NCBI GenBank assembly: GCA_019843655.1
Contig: JACDQD010000103.1
Location: 12,957,501-13,021,500 of the forward strand
Length of the DNA: 64,000 bases
Source: Lethocerus indicus
Taxonomy: Eukaryota; Arthropoda; Insecta; Hemiptera; Belostomatidae
Direction of reading: 5' to 3'
Shown: positions 25,101 to 39,592 of the stretch, piece by piece
How the letters are laid out: each line of letters begins with the position of its first letter
Numbering within the stretch: the first letter of the stretch is position 1
Translations under genes and position numbers: made by a program
The notes under the pieces: model-generated
What the model was told of the DNA's origin: nothing
Seen by the model: the letters and a program-made list of their open reading frames with translations, nothing else
Databases searched by the model: none

Positions 25101-28100
25101 CTGTCGGAGTCGAGAATTTAAAACGTTCCTCGGTTATATAAGCCGGCGGGGGAGAAGGGGCGCGTTGTGAACAAGCCCTTTCCGTCAGTCGTCCATTCTC
25201 CTCCCGCTTCAGCTCAGCGCCTTATGATTTATAGAAATCATAGATTAACGTCCGGCCGTGACGTCGGGCACAATAAATAACCTCCATTACAGGGGCCGCC
25301 GGGCATGCGGTAATGCGGGCTAACGACATTTAATATTTCATGTCCACTGTCGCCAATACCCAGGGGGGAGGGGTACGTATATACAGCGGCTCTCGCCGGG
25401 GTCTTACCGCGGGCGTGCTTTGAATACCCGATGCGACTGCCGATCAACCCAAATCTTAAAGCCTATACTGTGAAAAGCGTAGGCGTTTACTACAGATTTG
25501 AATCGCACGTAAATATTCAATATAACTTGTAATAAATTTCGCATAAATATTTTAGTCGGAATGAGATATCCGACCGATAATATAAAGGGAGGGACATTAG
25601 TACCTCGTAATACATTAAAACTCAGCCATTAGTTCACGGGGGCCATTAACATCTAACGCGTTCTGTAATATTAATGCAAAGTGCACGTTGTAAAGAGATA
25701 TAGGTCTGACGCCAATTGTGATTAGTGGAATTGCCCCGAGCAGTACTACGAGGTGGGCGGCTATTTCATATTTATAATTATTTTAATAACTATAAGTATA
25801 GTTAAAATTATAGATCTCCTTTAGAAAATCCTGCGGGAGGTGAAAAAGTCTGGAAAAATAAAATTGTACAGTTTTGCATATGGAAATGGAACAATTCTAG
25901 TGCAATTTTTCCCCGGCATAGAATTAAGGTATTAAATTCAAATTTTCAATTTTCGTGCGGGGTTAGTTCCCATGACGGAGAAATGGAAACAAGAAGGAGG
26001 AACTTAAAACTAATATCAGAATGTAATAACATTATTTTATATGGCTTATAATTACTACTTTTTTAAAAATGCATTTGTATAGCACAATCGTGCATCGCCG
26101 CTATGCGCTTTAATTGTTTCTTAATTTTTATGTATGCATTCGGTTTTTATTTTATTTCAAACAAGGAATTGTAGAAGAAGATCAATTTTAATGCAATATC
26201 CTCTTTCTTCATCTAAAAAAGAAATGTGACAATCCACCGCTGTCAAACGGTGAACAAACGAAAAACCTTTTTCCCCCAAAAAATATATGACGTTGTTCAT
26301 ACCCATAAATACGCAGAATCCTTCCAACTATTTATGATATACGTCATTCTCGATTTAAAAAAACAAGGGTCGAATGTGTCGAACATTACGTCATTATTGA
26401 TAATGATTTTGAATGGAATTACAACCCGGCCACCTGAAATCAAATTCCATTTCAACTCCCGTTATTTCCTTCCATTATATGATACCATATAATATTGAAA
26501 ATTTGAGGTCCGCGTACGCGGTTATATTTTAATATAATTTTCTCAGCTCTGAATGTGTTTCGGAAGTCCAAACCATTATTGCCGGACGATTATTACCGAA
26601 ATCCTGTTGGGCGAGCGTTGATGGCGGTACAATGTATAATATATACTTTTAAATAGGCGTAATCTGCCGGCAAAATTGGATCTGCTTGTGTTGGCCTCAG
26701 ACCGCCTCCAGTATAAATGATGATGGGCGAAATAAGTGTCGACGATCGACAAAGCGACTTGCTTAGCTACTAGCACTAGCATGCGGCGATGAAATTGAGC
26801 TTAATGATGCCATGAAAATTCGAAATTGTGCCTTTCTTGCGACGAGGATGTATTTTTTTAAAAATTCAATGCGACTAAGTACCTTCGGGTATTAGTCTAT
26901 CCTGAAATACGTTAAATTTGAACTTGTATCAGAGTAAACAAATATATCAGTTAATTACATACGGCCCACATCAAGGTTGAAAATGTTCCATAATTTATAA
27001 TGGACAAATTATTATAAATACTGATGAGTATTGTCGATATTGTGTATCGGTACAATTTATCAAAAATATTGATCGCGCACGGTGCCTATTAAAGTGAAGG
27101 GATCATCAATAATGCAAATCTGCGCGGTTGTTCGGCATTAAGAAAAAGGTGATTTATTGCACCGATGAAGAATGAAATTAAAAGAATTAGTCCAACGAAT
27201 TTCTGTCGATCGACCGTTTGAAATATCTTCATAGGAGGCCAACAACAATTTACGTTTGACCGGCAGACATTTATCAAAAGTTTTGAATATAAACGCCGTA
27301 TTTTATTGGTCTGAAATACGAATTAATAATCACTCGTAACGAACTCGTTTTCACGATTCGATCAGTAAGTAGGTCCCCCCTTAGACGCCGGCTTTGGAGC
27401 CGAGGATTATTTGCAAACAGAAGTTAGTGGCCGCTCAATGAATATTCAGAGTTGATTGGATCTCAAAAGCGGTGTCGTAAACGTGTCAGCCTTACGACGA
27501 TCTGGCGGCCCATTATTAAATTAATGTATATCCGATTGGAAAAAGGGAACGCGGTAAAATTATTATTCCGCTCTATTTGCTTTCGGCCGTGACATAATTG
27601 TTTTTTTTTCCTGTTATATAATTGCCTTCATTTGAATTCGTTTAATTCAAATAAACGTTAATATAACTATAATCCTCGAAAAAATGATCCTGCAAAAATA
27701 AAACTCATTATTTATAGTACTGCCGAAATTATATTTATTAATGCCAAAATTGAAATGTAATTCATATATTTCTCGAAAATAAATATAGCTATTAGCTGCT
27801 TTATATATGAAAGTGTTCTGATTTCTTGTGTTATTCGGTCCGAGGAGTTAATAAGCCGGCTACCGGTGTCTCACTGCCACCTGCTGAATACGATGAATAA
27901 CTAACCTAAACCACATCTATAATAGCAACATAGTATAGTTATAGAATGCATTATGCCCACGGCGGAATGCAATTGACGACGGCGTGAAGTCAAATACCGC
28001 TACAGCGTAACAGAGTGGAAATCTGGTACAGGACTTTCTAATAATGATAATTTCTAATGTAGCCTTGGTAATGATCAATATGAGTTGATTATTCACTCAG

Positions 28101-30699
28101 GAATGTACAGAAGAAGCATTTGATCGATCGAGAGCTGGTGGCGATGAGCCCAAAGTTCCTACATCGTTCGGTTAAACTGTCGTCGACACTCCGGACGTTG
28201 GAAGAAAAAGTAGGAAAGGATAAACAAAAGGACGAAGAATAAAGGCAGAAATAAATGACGGGAATGCCCCACTTGTAAACACGGACGTATTCCCCGGGCT
28301 TCGGGACCGGTACTAATGCAGCCCTGTCCACCGTTGTTTAGTTTTCACATTGTTTTTCACTTCCACCGGTGTACAATTACCGGGGCCGCGGGCCGTCGGA
28401 ATTTATCTCTTATGTCGGTAGGGCCGAGGCCCTGGCGCCCCTACAAGCCGGCCGCCTCAACCGAGGTGAGAAGGGACAGTGAAAAATAATCAATGTAACC
28501 CGGTGGTTGCCGCGACTTTGCCAGGAGGCGTTGATCTCAACTCGGCTGTAAGAGGAGAGCTACCTGCCCGAAGCCGAGCTCACAATTCCTAACTCGAAAT
28601 GCATTTACGAGATACGATCACGCTCTAACGAAATATTAATGGAGGTTTTTCTTTTTAGTCTCCTCAACGAAAGTATGCCACAGGACCAATTTTCTAAGGT
28701 ATTTAATTATACGATAAACAAAAAATAACGCGATATTACGTACTTGGGATGAAGAGGATATGGCGTTTACAATTATCTTATAGAATCAATGAAAGTATAG
28801 AGATATAATCCGAATTGCGTTGAAAAATCTTCATGTGTGTTGTGTGACAAACCGAAACCATTTCTGTCTTGAATGGACTCCGCTAAAGAAATGAATTTCG
28901 TTTCCACGAATTGGGAATTCACGTTCGCGGCGTTAATTAAAATAGAAAACGCGGCGCTTTAATCATTTGTTTAAAATAAATTGGCCTCGGGGATCAATTA
29001 TTGGCTGGCGGACCGCTACGGCTCGTATTGAATGGGAAAATTAACGATTTCATCGTTAGGGAGGCCACTACGGGCCGCGGTCATTTTTTGCCCCTCCCCG
29101 AACATCATTGCATCTGTCAATAATTTCCAATCGGGAAACCATTTTCGCTGTCAATTAGAAAATTTCTTTATTCCGATCCGGATCGCGGCCGAGATTACTC
29201 GGGGTGGCGCGGTGTCGGCTCCCCCCGGTTCAGCGGTCGTTAGAAACAGGTTGATCTGTTTGGCCACACTGGCACACCTACACGCACCTCTACGCACCTA
29301 CTCGCCGGCCCGCACACGCGCACACCTCGGCGGACCCAATTGCTCCTGAAAATCTGGTTTTTGCCCCCGGGAATTCCTTTCTAATTGAAGGAAGAAGCGG
29401 CTCCAATTCGGCCTCAATCGCCGACCGATGGGATAACGAGTGACGAGCCGTCCGAGTTTATATTCTTATACTGGGTTCAGTAAGGGAATAACCGAAAAAG
29501 GTGATTCACCCGGGGGACGCTTTTCTACAATTTGAAAACAGATTTTTTCGACTATGTATAATTATATGACCATAATTTCGGGTGCATTTACTAATTGAGG
29601 TTCCTCGCACAAGATTACTTCCACAGATTTTGTGAAAAATTATAATCTTTTTTTTTGAACGTTAACGAGAGACCTGGAGAGGACTGATGAAGCTTTTTGT
29701 CATCCCGCTCTGTTACCTCCCTCCGGGTGGGACTTTGTTCGGAGGGCAGAATTAAAATTGTGATTTATGCGGGCGCAACGCCTGTCATTAGGCAAAACTG
29801 CCATTTCCGTTCTGATTTAGAGAGGGCCGACGGGGAGACACCTCTCTCATTGTTCTCTCAAACGCTCGGCCTAACAAAAGACGCGTAGGACTGGGTGTCT
29901 CCGAACATTTGCATATCTCCGTGGGAACCATCGACGAACCAACCTGCCCGCGTCCACGCCAGTTATTTGATACAGCTGTAAACATACATATTGAACGGAG
30001 AAATCGGTTAGTTCGAAAGAGAGAAGAATATCTGGTGAAAGATTTAGTGAACACGAGAAACAGTGAATCAATGAAATTTCTCTAGATCTTTCAAAATGGC
30101 CCGATTCATACGGCACTGTTATTTCATTAGTATTATTATCAAAATAAATGTGCCTTGAGGACAGCTTGAGAATATTTTCAAAATCATTGAAACAACCAGA
30201 GAAATATAGAAAAGTACTTCTGAAAGCTAGCTTATTTCATTAAATATTTGAAATAAATCTCACCAGACGCAAATCTGCATATAACCTACATCCTGGTTAA
30301 CCTATAGTTATTAATTTATTCTTACAGCGAATTTCCGATTATATTTCGATTAAAATTAAATCGCTATATGATGAAACCTGACGTGGGTCAAAAGTTTTAC
30401 TCCGTTTTAATCATTTATAAATCAAGCGTAGTCAACAGAAAAAGAGAGAAAAACCACGAAGACAGAAGCTGAAGATTGCATACCAATGACTGGACGGGGC
30501 CGAACAGTTCATTATGAATAATTTATATCAGCATTCGTTATAATAATAGGCGATAAATGAGTTAATGGAATATATCAGTCAATTTGAACGTAATCGATCT
30601 ACTTCTCTCTAAAATCGGGTATAATAGGATCGAGGACCAGAGAGCGTATAATATTTCAATGCCGCAGCGTCAGGTTTCGTTAGTGGTCCTCCCTCATCT

Positions 30700-30703
<4 letters not shown>
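22161..30703. other. Non-coding, no gene seen
   Basis: GC-rich islands at about 23690-24000, 24940-25210 and 28370-28450. A perfect TATATAAG box lies at 25135-25142 and a tRNA-like remnant at about 23929-24000. No supported gene. Confidence 0.6.

Positions 30704-30756
<53 letters not shown>
30704..30756 (+). repeat. (AT)26 microsatellite
   Basis: Pure AT run of 53 bp between CTCATC and GTTTTAGG. Confidence 0.98.
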
Positions 30757-30759
<3 letters not shown>

Positions 30760-31490
30760 TTAGGGGATCAACAGAACATCAAAGAGATATTCATCCGACT
30801 CACAATGTATCATTGCGAAAGAGCAATGGCACGAATATGATATTTATATTATATTCCATAGGTAATTATTAGAAATTGCTTCTATAGGAATTAGTGCATT
30901 AAGCTCGATGCATTTATGCAGTTTCATTTATCAGAAGAAAAATTCGTTCAGTTTATCGAATAATAGTAATAATTTTAATAGCAAATATCGACCCCTTCTG
31001 TTTAATTTTTAACAGAAAAATATGATGCTATCGACAGTTTTACAGTTTTAGATTGTGAATTTAATTATTTCGCGAATTATCCAGATATTTGCCGGGGATG
31101 ACGCAAAAATTCATGACGGTCGTAAAAGAATGCTTGGGTCTTTCAATTCAGAGAGTTAGATTTGCATGGAAGCAGGGACGGGCGGATAATGGGCCGAGAT
31201 GAGAATCATTGCGGGTAATAGGACACGTGAGAGAGATAGAGGCCCTCGTACAGGGATCAACCGGGGATTTCTCTTATAACTCTTTTGTCCGAGAAACAGT
31301 TAAATATTATATTGAGACATCCTAAATTATACGGTCGGGCTAAATTCAGCTTCGGCCATTACCGCGGTGGCCGGTGGCGCGGGATCGCAAATTAAGAGAG
31401 TCCTCAACAACTGAATAGAGACAGCAGAGTCATTCCTTTTTTCTTCTTTCGCCGCTGTCTGAGATGAACACGTATATGAGAGATAGGACG

Positions 31491-31509
31491 GAGAGAGAGA
31501 GAGAGAGAG
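31491..31509 (+). repeat. Short (GA)n microsatellite
   Basis: Nineteen bases of pure GA alternation. Confidence 0.9.
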
Positions 31510-34500
31510 GCAGATAGACAAGCGAAGAAAGCAGAAAAGGTGAATTGAACTGAGGGAACGATTCATCAGAAGCCGGGTCTAATGAAAGGCCTAAGCTTGG
31601 CCGACTTACCTTTCTTATACTCGAAGCTCAATAACCCCAATGGCTCAACGGCCTTCCTAATAATATTCGTCTATTTTAAATTAGATATTGAATTACACAC
31701 GGAATAGATCAATCCAAGCCGCTAGTTTTAACGCCAATGCTAATACAGATTGAATGGCTACTGCAATTCTGCCACATAAGAAAAAATGACATTGCATTAC
31801 AGTTAATTGTCTACACACGTAAAAGTGCTGTGGGTAAACTAACTGAAACGGTTATGCGGGGCAAAATGATTCTTCGCTTCAAGAACGCAACAGAACTTCT
31901 TGTCTGGACCTTTGAAAAATATTGAGCGATACATCTCTGATGAAAACGCACATAAACTCGGTTCGATTTACCCAATATTTTTAAATTATGGAATCATTTT
32001 CTGGTTGGGCCCCCCCCGTATTATCTGAATATTTTGGGTGTCACAATTCAATTACGGGTGGTTCACTTTGAATTATCGTTAGCTCTCGGTTCCTCTATAG
32101 CCCCGCGTCAGAGGCAAACGTCCACCCCTCTGAAAGTGACGCCCCGCGGGTGGAATGATTTATTTCTCATTAATTTACATGCCCCGTATGCAAATTGTAT
32201 ATGACTATTTTCCATAACAACATTTCCCCTTGATTACCATCGCGGCCGGACGTTTTCCGGTGAGGTCACTAAAATGTATATATTCAGGTGTAGACTCATT
32301 AGGCTAATGCTAGGCCTGCGAACGATAATCACCGTACCCTGGCCGGGGGTCTGTCCCGGCTTACACACGGGACTTTGTAGAAGGAAGCACCGACAACTCC
32401 CATTTTCAGTGCATTATGACCGCTCGGGAGTTTTGAATTTCAACCACATGATTTACGGCGTATCAAATATGGAAGTATGAATAATTAATACACTGAGAAA
32501 CAGACTACAACAAGTTGTGCAGTAAAAATTCTGAACTCCCAGTCATTGTTTTTTTTTATAATTGGCAAACGATATGCATATTACATGGGAACTATATAGA
32601 TGTGTACATGTTGAACTTGACATTTCCATGCAATAATTTGCCATTTTTATTTAGGCATCATTGAACATGTTCTACACAGAACTCTTGTCCAATTTCCCTC
32701 CTCCGTCGTTAGTTGCAAATATTAGATATTTGCTATCCCTGAATGCAAATGGACGGTTCAAAATTCTGAATAGAACACCATGAGCTATACAGCTCTCTAC
32801 ACCGAATAAGTTTCAGAAGTCAACAGACATGTTTTCTCGAGAGGGAGAAAAGCGTCGGACGTTAAACGAATAACTGGACCGTATCGAATCAAGTCGATAT
32901 TGGAATTTTTTAATGCCCTGTTATTTATTAACACATAACCGAGGCGGCTCTTTCTCTCGCCAGAATCTAAAAACTACAGTTTAGCTTAATTTTTCAATCC
33001 GCCCGTTTTAATTACCATAATCGCCATTTCACGTACCCCTGTGTCGATTTTACGCCCCATAATTTTTATCATAAGTTTATATAATGCCCTGCCCGGCTTC
33101 CATTATTTCCGACGTTGAATCCTTAAATAATTACTGGTCGTAAAATTTATACGCGATTTTCACTGTTTTTGTTTCTCTACTAGCCGATTGAATACAATTA
33201 AGCAGAACGAATTTTGAAAAATTGGCGTTCTTTATAGAATTAATGTATTAAGTGGTCAATTTTTGTTGTATGTCAATAAGGAATATTGAATTGCATGTAG
33301 ATGAATTTTCAGTGCGACATGTGATAATTAGGCGGAAAAAATCCTTATTCACCTAATCACTTAATAGAGCATATTTTTTTTCAGGTATCCTATTACCCAC
33401 ATGACTTGTCTTTTCATAGAAACAAATGAGAAGCAGTTTTGTTCACAGACTTAACATAATTTACAAAGAAAGGTTTGCGTTTTTGGCAGAGATTGTACCA
33501 TCATACATGCTTTTAATCTCTGTTCCCACTCGCCTACTTAAGCTACACCGGTTTCGTATTCTCGCCATTGTCAGTCGTTTTTATTGGAAGTTGATATTAC
33601 GAGTGTACTGTAAGTGCCTCACTATATTACCGAAGGAATGCTTCTGTTGATTCCTTAAATAAGGATATTATGAATGTTTCAGACTAAGACTTTGTACACT
33701 GAAATTCTAGCATAATATAGGTTTCTCACCCAACACAAAGTAGAACTTGGTGTGGATATCAATTAAAAATTAATAGCAAAATGTTTTATACCACTTTTAA
33801 CAAGTTCAGAATGAATTGTAGATCATTGTTCTGTACGGTTAATTTCAAATCTCGTTATAAAACTGTGAACAAGGGCAGAAGTAGTAAATCAAATGGGAAG
33901 AAACATATAATTGGATTTACGACATTTTATCCAAGACAATTACAGCAAATCCCTTAGGAGGAACACTTTTTTCCTCATCATCGCCGCTATAAGAGTTGAG
34001 GCAGTAAACAAAATATAGGTGAAAAAGAAATTATGAAATTGGCGAGCGGTCAGCAATTGACCGGCCGGGACAGGATCGTACATTATAAGTTAAGTGAAGT
34101 ATTAAATTGCAATGAACGGTTTTTATGTTGTTCAGGCCGTCTATTGCCAATAAACCAGTAGTTGGAATTGGATAGAAAAGAAAAATATTTCTTTCGTTTC
34201 GAATTAGAAGCTAAATTGCATTTCTTTCCCCACACGTTGGGGCCCGTTCGGTCACAGCGTTACGACCGTGAGTTATATCGACGCTCCTCTCCGAGGTCGA
34301 AACGGCCTGACATTTCATATTTGGTGCCTTTTGAATATGAACCGTATAAGGAACTCTGTATAATACAGTCATGTTATCAACAGACGACCTCCAACAGTCC
34401 GTTATTTTACCTAACGATCTGCATTATCGCTTATGTTTAATACATCTTCAATGTAAAAATTATGTTTAAAAATTGTGCCTTTATACACATTATATTCGTG

Positions 34501-35928
34501 TCTACATTATTTCTAACCAGTTCTACCAGTTACCTCCTCGGTAATTCTCATTGTCTAGTCGCTACAATTAGATGTAGTTTATATGTGGAAACATATATCG
34601 GGCGTCGATCAGTACAAGTTATTGTTTAGTAAATATAATTCGAATATAACAATATAAAGAAAGAGGGATGATTGGACTTTCCTTAAAAAAAATAATTACA
34701 TTGAGGCGGGTAAGCAAAAATGATTTTTAATTAGGTTAATTTTAATGATGTTAATTAGGTGGATATAAACTGTTCTCGTGTTTCCTACCGGAATGTAGAC
34801 GCGTAAATTCTTGCCCGATGTACCGACACAAATGTCCGCTATACCCGTTTCGGGTTGCACCTCGGGTGCGGTCTAATACAGTAAAATTCAAAGTCGACGG
34901 TCCCGATAGTACCGGGCTTAGGACCTGTTCAACCGGCAATTCCTATACATATACCCGGTGAAATAGAGACACGCGCGTATACATTTCTGCGTCGGGTTGG
35001 TCCGCACCCCGCTGCGCTGTCCCCGGGCCTAATCAGAACGAATCAAATTATTATAAGCGGCGGCTTCCCGGAATTCCGCTCCCGTATAGCGGACGCACAC
35101 GACTCAACATGTCGTAAATTCGCTTGTAACGATCTAATTTTCGCTCGCCCTGCCCCTCCGCCCCATTTACTATGGCTTCGATACCGTTATTTCATCTCGG
35201 TTTTTCGCTCCCTGTTAGCCGCGTCGACAGGTGACTGAACTCTCGTCTGTGCCCGACACGAAATAATTGTCGTTTCCGCGGATTTTTCGATAAATGAGGA
35301 CCGATAATCGGTTGTGATAAGTTGGAGAGAACGGTACGAATACCAGAAAAATCTCCACATTTCTTCGCGGATTGCGCCTGCCAGGAGGTAACGTGAGATA
35401 CCGGGCTTGGTCCTGTTAAGAGTTACATCTGTACCTAAGTATAATTGAATAATAACGTACATGGGATCTTGCAATGAACGGATGATTGGTTTTACTGTGG
35501 CAGTGGTTATTTCATATAGTATACTATAGTATTACTGCAGCGAGAGTTCGGGGAACGTATTTTCAGGGAGTTGAATTCTGGTTATAGATATTACGAGGGT
35601 CTGAAGGTTGTTAATAAAATTTTACGCAAACGGTATTTACGCTAGTTGAACCTTTATGGCCAACACACATATTATTTTTTTATGAATAAGTCCCCGGCAT
35701 GCTCCTCACTTAAATTACCTCGGGTGTTTTTCCGATGTCTCCGTATCGTTGGCTATCAACAGTCGTCCGGCAGATCTCATTTCGTCGTCCGGGCACGACG
35801 CGCCGTAAAAAATATTTGCATACGAGCGAGAGACGGGAAAATGCGAGAAACAAGTGGGGAGAGTGGTTGGGGGAAATTTAATAGAGGACGAAGAGAAACG
35901 CGGAGGCGAAGATGAATGACACCGGCGC

Positions 35929-35929
<1 letters not shown>

Positions 35930-35981
<52 letters not shown>
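35930..35981 (+). repeat. (TA)26 microsatellite
   Basis: Pure TA run of 52 bp between GGCGCG and AATTGG. It produces IYIYIY artefact frames. Confidence 0.98.
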
Positions 35982-35984
<3 letters not shown>

Positions 35985-36164
35985 TGGAACCGAGGTGGGA
36001 TCTGAAGCCGCGATAGGGTCGACCCAAAGACACACTGCCGAGTTATACTGCCAATATAATGAGATACCGCTTGCAGATGGCACACCCTCGATAAGTCCGG
36101 CCGCGGTAGGAAGTACGGAGTGGAACTAATGGACTTTGGGAGGGGGGCGGGTGTGATTGGAACG

Positions 36165-36183
36165 ATGAAACCGGTCTAGGCCC
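36165..36183 (+). repeat. Short core match of the dispersed repeat family
   Basis: GATGAAACCGGTCTAGGCC contains the 13-base family core GAAACCGGTCTAG with no recognisable flanking arm. It is a remnant or a chance match. Confidence 0.35.
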
Positions 36184-39100
36184 GAACGTTTGGAGCGCGT
36201 TCAAAAAAAAGCATTAACCATTTTCCGTCCGGATACGGCATTATCTGAATACGCCGCTGACGGAGCCGTTAATGAAAATTTATATTTCGAACGATAAGAG
36301 AGTAGTTTATTCCAATATGAAGCGCCCGTGAAAATAAATCGACCCGGACGCAAATAAGCCATTTATCAGAACGCTAAAACGTTTCCCCCCGTGTTTCCAA
36401 GTTGCAAATAAAACAAACATCCTCGCCTCGATTACGTACGATAGTTTTTCCTCCTTTACATCGGGAGTTGGAACAAATCTGTATTGAACTTATTAAAATA
36501 ATTGCCCTAATTGCCGTATGTTATTCATACTATATTCACTTGTTTCTTCTTGCTCAAGACCCCTCTAACAATTGTAAGTAATGCTAGCACATTAAAACAT
36601 ATTTTTCACTATTGCCATTGCCATTTAATTTGAATTCTCTCAATTAACGTCATATAGATATGTTTGGAGTGGAATTTGGAGAATAATCTCATCGAGTTAA
36701 TATTATCTGCCTAGTTGAGTGCATTGGCCTAGTCGGATATATGAAATTGACTTTAATAGTGTCCCATGTTTTCGACTATTTTGTGTGAGATCCTGTATCG
36801 GGCCGGGATCTCGGTCGGTATTTTTTCCTCGGCGGTCCCGAGCTCGTTATTGGGGATAAAGACTTCATTACTGGGATGGGGCTCAGACGCGCGGGGTCCA
36901 GCGTTAATTGAGGCCGGGCCCGGTAGCCCGTCATTTTGTCCAAATACGGCCGGTGCTTTTCACTGGGAACTGGCGAAAACCAGCTCCTTCAAAATAGCCG
37001 GCCCCTCTTAATTAATTCGATAATATATGGCCGTTTAGGTTTTTCGGCGGAACCGGCCCACGGGTTTATCGGGCCACGGCCCCTTTTATACGCGGTGGGC
37101 CTTTTACACCGGCCCCCCTCGTGCCAACTTCCAGCTATAATCACTTCACAATCTATTGCCGACGACTTTCTTCAATTTCCACACAGAACCAAAACTTTAT
37201 ATTAAGAAATCAATATAATGCTATAAATAGTTTTATTAATTTAAAATTAGTAAAGGAATAAAGCTGGAAAATGTTCGGCTATGCTGGTATTAATGGAATT
37301 ATCAAAGATGATGATCTGTTACAACTTATGATTTTTGACCAGTTGATTTTGGAATAACGCCATCTTCAGTTATGGAGGAACAAACATAATTAATATGTAC
37401 TATACAAAAAACTACATAAAATACTTGAGAAATTATGTCAACTACATGAAATAATTTCACATATACTTATGCACACACATTCAAACGTAATATGGATAAT
37501 TAAGTTGTTCATTTTATTTTCAATATTTTATGTCCGTACCGTAGATGAATATCTCATTCGTCATCTTGTTTCCTGTCGTGATAAACTTAAAATATGCAAA
37601 TAACTCGTTGCAAACTGGCCTAATCATAAACGGAGGGGCCCGGAGGGGGAGAGACGCCTCTTATTTATTACTTCTTCAACTCGGACGAGAATCTTGACAT
37701 AATTCAACCTCGAAGAAGATAAACACCTTATACGTGGAAATAGAAATTGCAAATTATTTATTTATCGCAATCAATTTTCATTCCTTTTGAGTACACCATT
37801 ATCAGCCGGTGGAATATTTTTGCCTCATTCGGATTAGTATTAACCGCCAATCTGACATTGTCAAGTCGTAAAATTTTAGACGATAGCGGTTTGAAAAAAT
37901 ACGTGTCTCTCGTCCATAATTTTTATCACACGGATTTACTTGCATGTACATACATATCACTTATTAACTGTTTTACCAGAGATATTTTATGTTACCGGGG
38001 ATTGATGATAAAAGAAAACATGTTTGAATATTATTCAGATAAAATAGAACACTCCGAAATTCCTCATCTTATATTTTTTGAGTTCATTCAAATCATAATT
38101 CATACTGTTTTAATGTCTATTCGTGACAATAACCGATTTTTTTCTAAATACCTGAAAGCCAGAGGATAGCAGGAGAATTCTTCCTGATTCGTCAGATTTG
38201 AAACATTCTGTCACACCCATTAAGATACACTGCAACGGGATTTGCCATTTGCGCTGTGTTAGATAGCTACAGTGTCATGATCCAATATATTATAAATAAA
38301 TACATTAATGATGTTATATATTCAAAAATGGATAAAATGCTTCAGCAGTCCTGTATTCATAATCAGGGCGATTTAATAGCTTGCTCTCGGTTCCCGGCTT
38401 CGGCTTGACCCCAATCGAACAGTAGAATAGTGCGGTAAGAGGGAGGGAAAAAAACGAAACATTTTATGTAACAGATCGCGGAAAAAAATTAATATCGGTT
38501 GTAAATAAGACGTAAATAGTTTATCTGAATTATTTATTCAAGAGTGTTGACCGAGTGCTGTCGTGCCCGGTCGACACTCGGCCCAGACGCCCAGTCATCT
38601 TGGAACCATTCCAATACCGATTTTCTTCTTATTTCTCTTAGTTTGTTTCATTTTTATCGGCCTATTTCTTCTTCTGCCTTTTATCGCCGAAGACGTCGGC
38701 GAAATTTTAATTGACGAAAAATCCAAAGCGGAAAATTCTTGGGGACCGACTCATCAGAGGTCATCCAGGAGAGTCGTTGGTGCCGGTGTTGGGGTGGCGG
38801 TGAAAGGACCGATAAACTTCTTTTTTCTAATTACTGTTGTAAGTAGGTTTATCACCGACCTTGGAGTCGTATCCCGGGATGGTTTAGACGATTGGAATGG
38901 TCTCATTTCCAATTAGTAATTAATCCGACTCAGGGTGTTAAATTGCAATGTACGATTCTGCTCCATTTCCAAGTCCATTATTTTAAGTCTATCTGATCAT
39001 CACAGTTTTCCGAGTCCTGTACTGTCAAGAACTAATAGCCTAACTGAAATTAGGTTAATACTAAAAACTGTAATCCGTCAATTTTAAAAATCCACGTGAG

Positions 39101-39544
39101 ACCGATAGACGGGCAAAATTTGTTGCGTAAGTCGGCGTCAACCGAAACGCCGATATTGGTGAGTGCTTTCACCCTGCGATTCGAGTGCAACCTGTTTAAT
39201 CGATGGCCGAACGTGTTTTTGACTTCCAACGTATAAATTAGGCGGATAAAAAAACTGGATGCTGGAAAAAATTGCCCGATAATACGGGGCGGCGTTTGTA
39301 CCGTATTTACTGCTTCTGGTACGGTGCACCCAGTCGGTGTCTTCCTTCCTGATTTAGAAACCAGTTCAAGTCTTCAATTACAACATTCCAATATCATGAA
39401 AGTGCGGTCAGCGAAAATTGTAACACTTAATTACACCTTAAAAATTATATTCGACCGGGCATTTAATAGCCTAGGAATAACAGAATAAACTCAAAGTATC
39501 AGTTAAAGAAGATTCTTTCCCGACGTGTAGCCGGTTTTATCCTC

Positions 39545-39592
39545 TAATAAAATACCAAACGCTGGCGACAAGCAAAAACCGGTCTAGTTTAA
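39545..39592 (+). repeat. Rearranged fragment of the dispersed repeat family
   Basis: It holds AATAAAATACCAAACGCTGG next to GCGACAAGCAAAAACCGGTCTAG, two family blocks in an order different from the complete copies. This suggests tandem head-to-tail units with the middle lost. Confidence 0.55.

Noticed and set aside
35715..36085. IYIYIY-containing minus-strand frames
   Set aside because: Translation of the (TA)26 microsatellite.
37747..38169. 140-codon open frame, hydrophobic and AT-rich
   Set aside because: No recognised family or splice context; at about 6% stop-codon frequency a frame this long is expected about once by chance in 64 kb on both strands.
38563..38916. 117-codon frame with a hydrophobic stretch resembling a membrane segment
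   Set aside because: The hydrophobic run comes from a TTT/CTT-rich tract; the remainder has no family resemblance.
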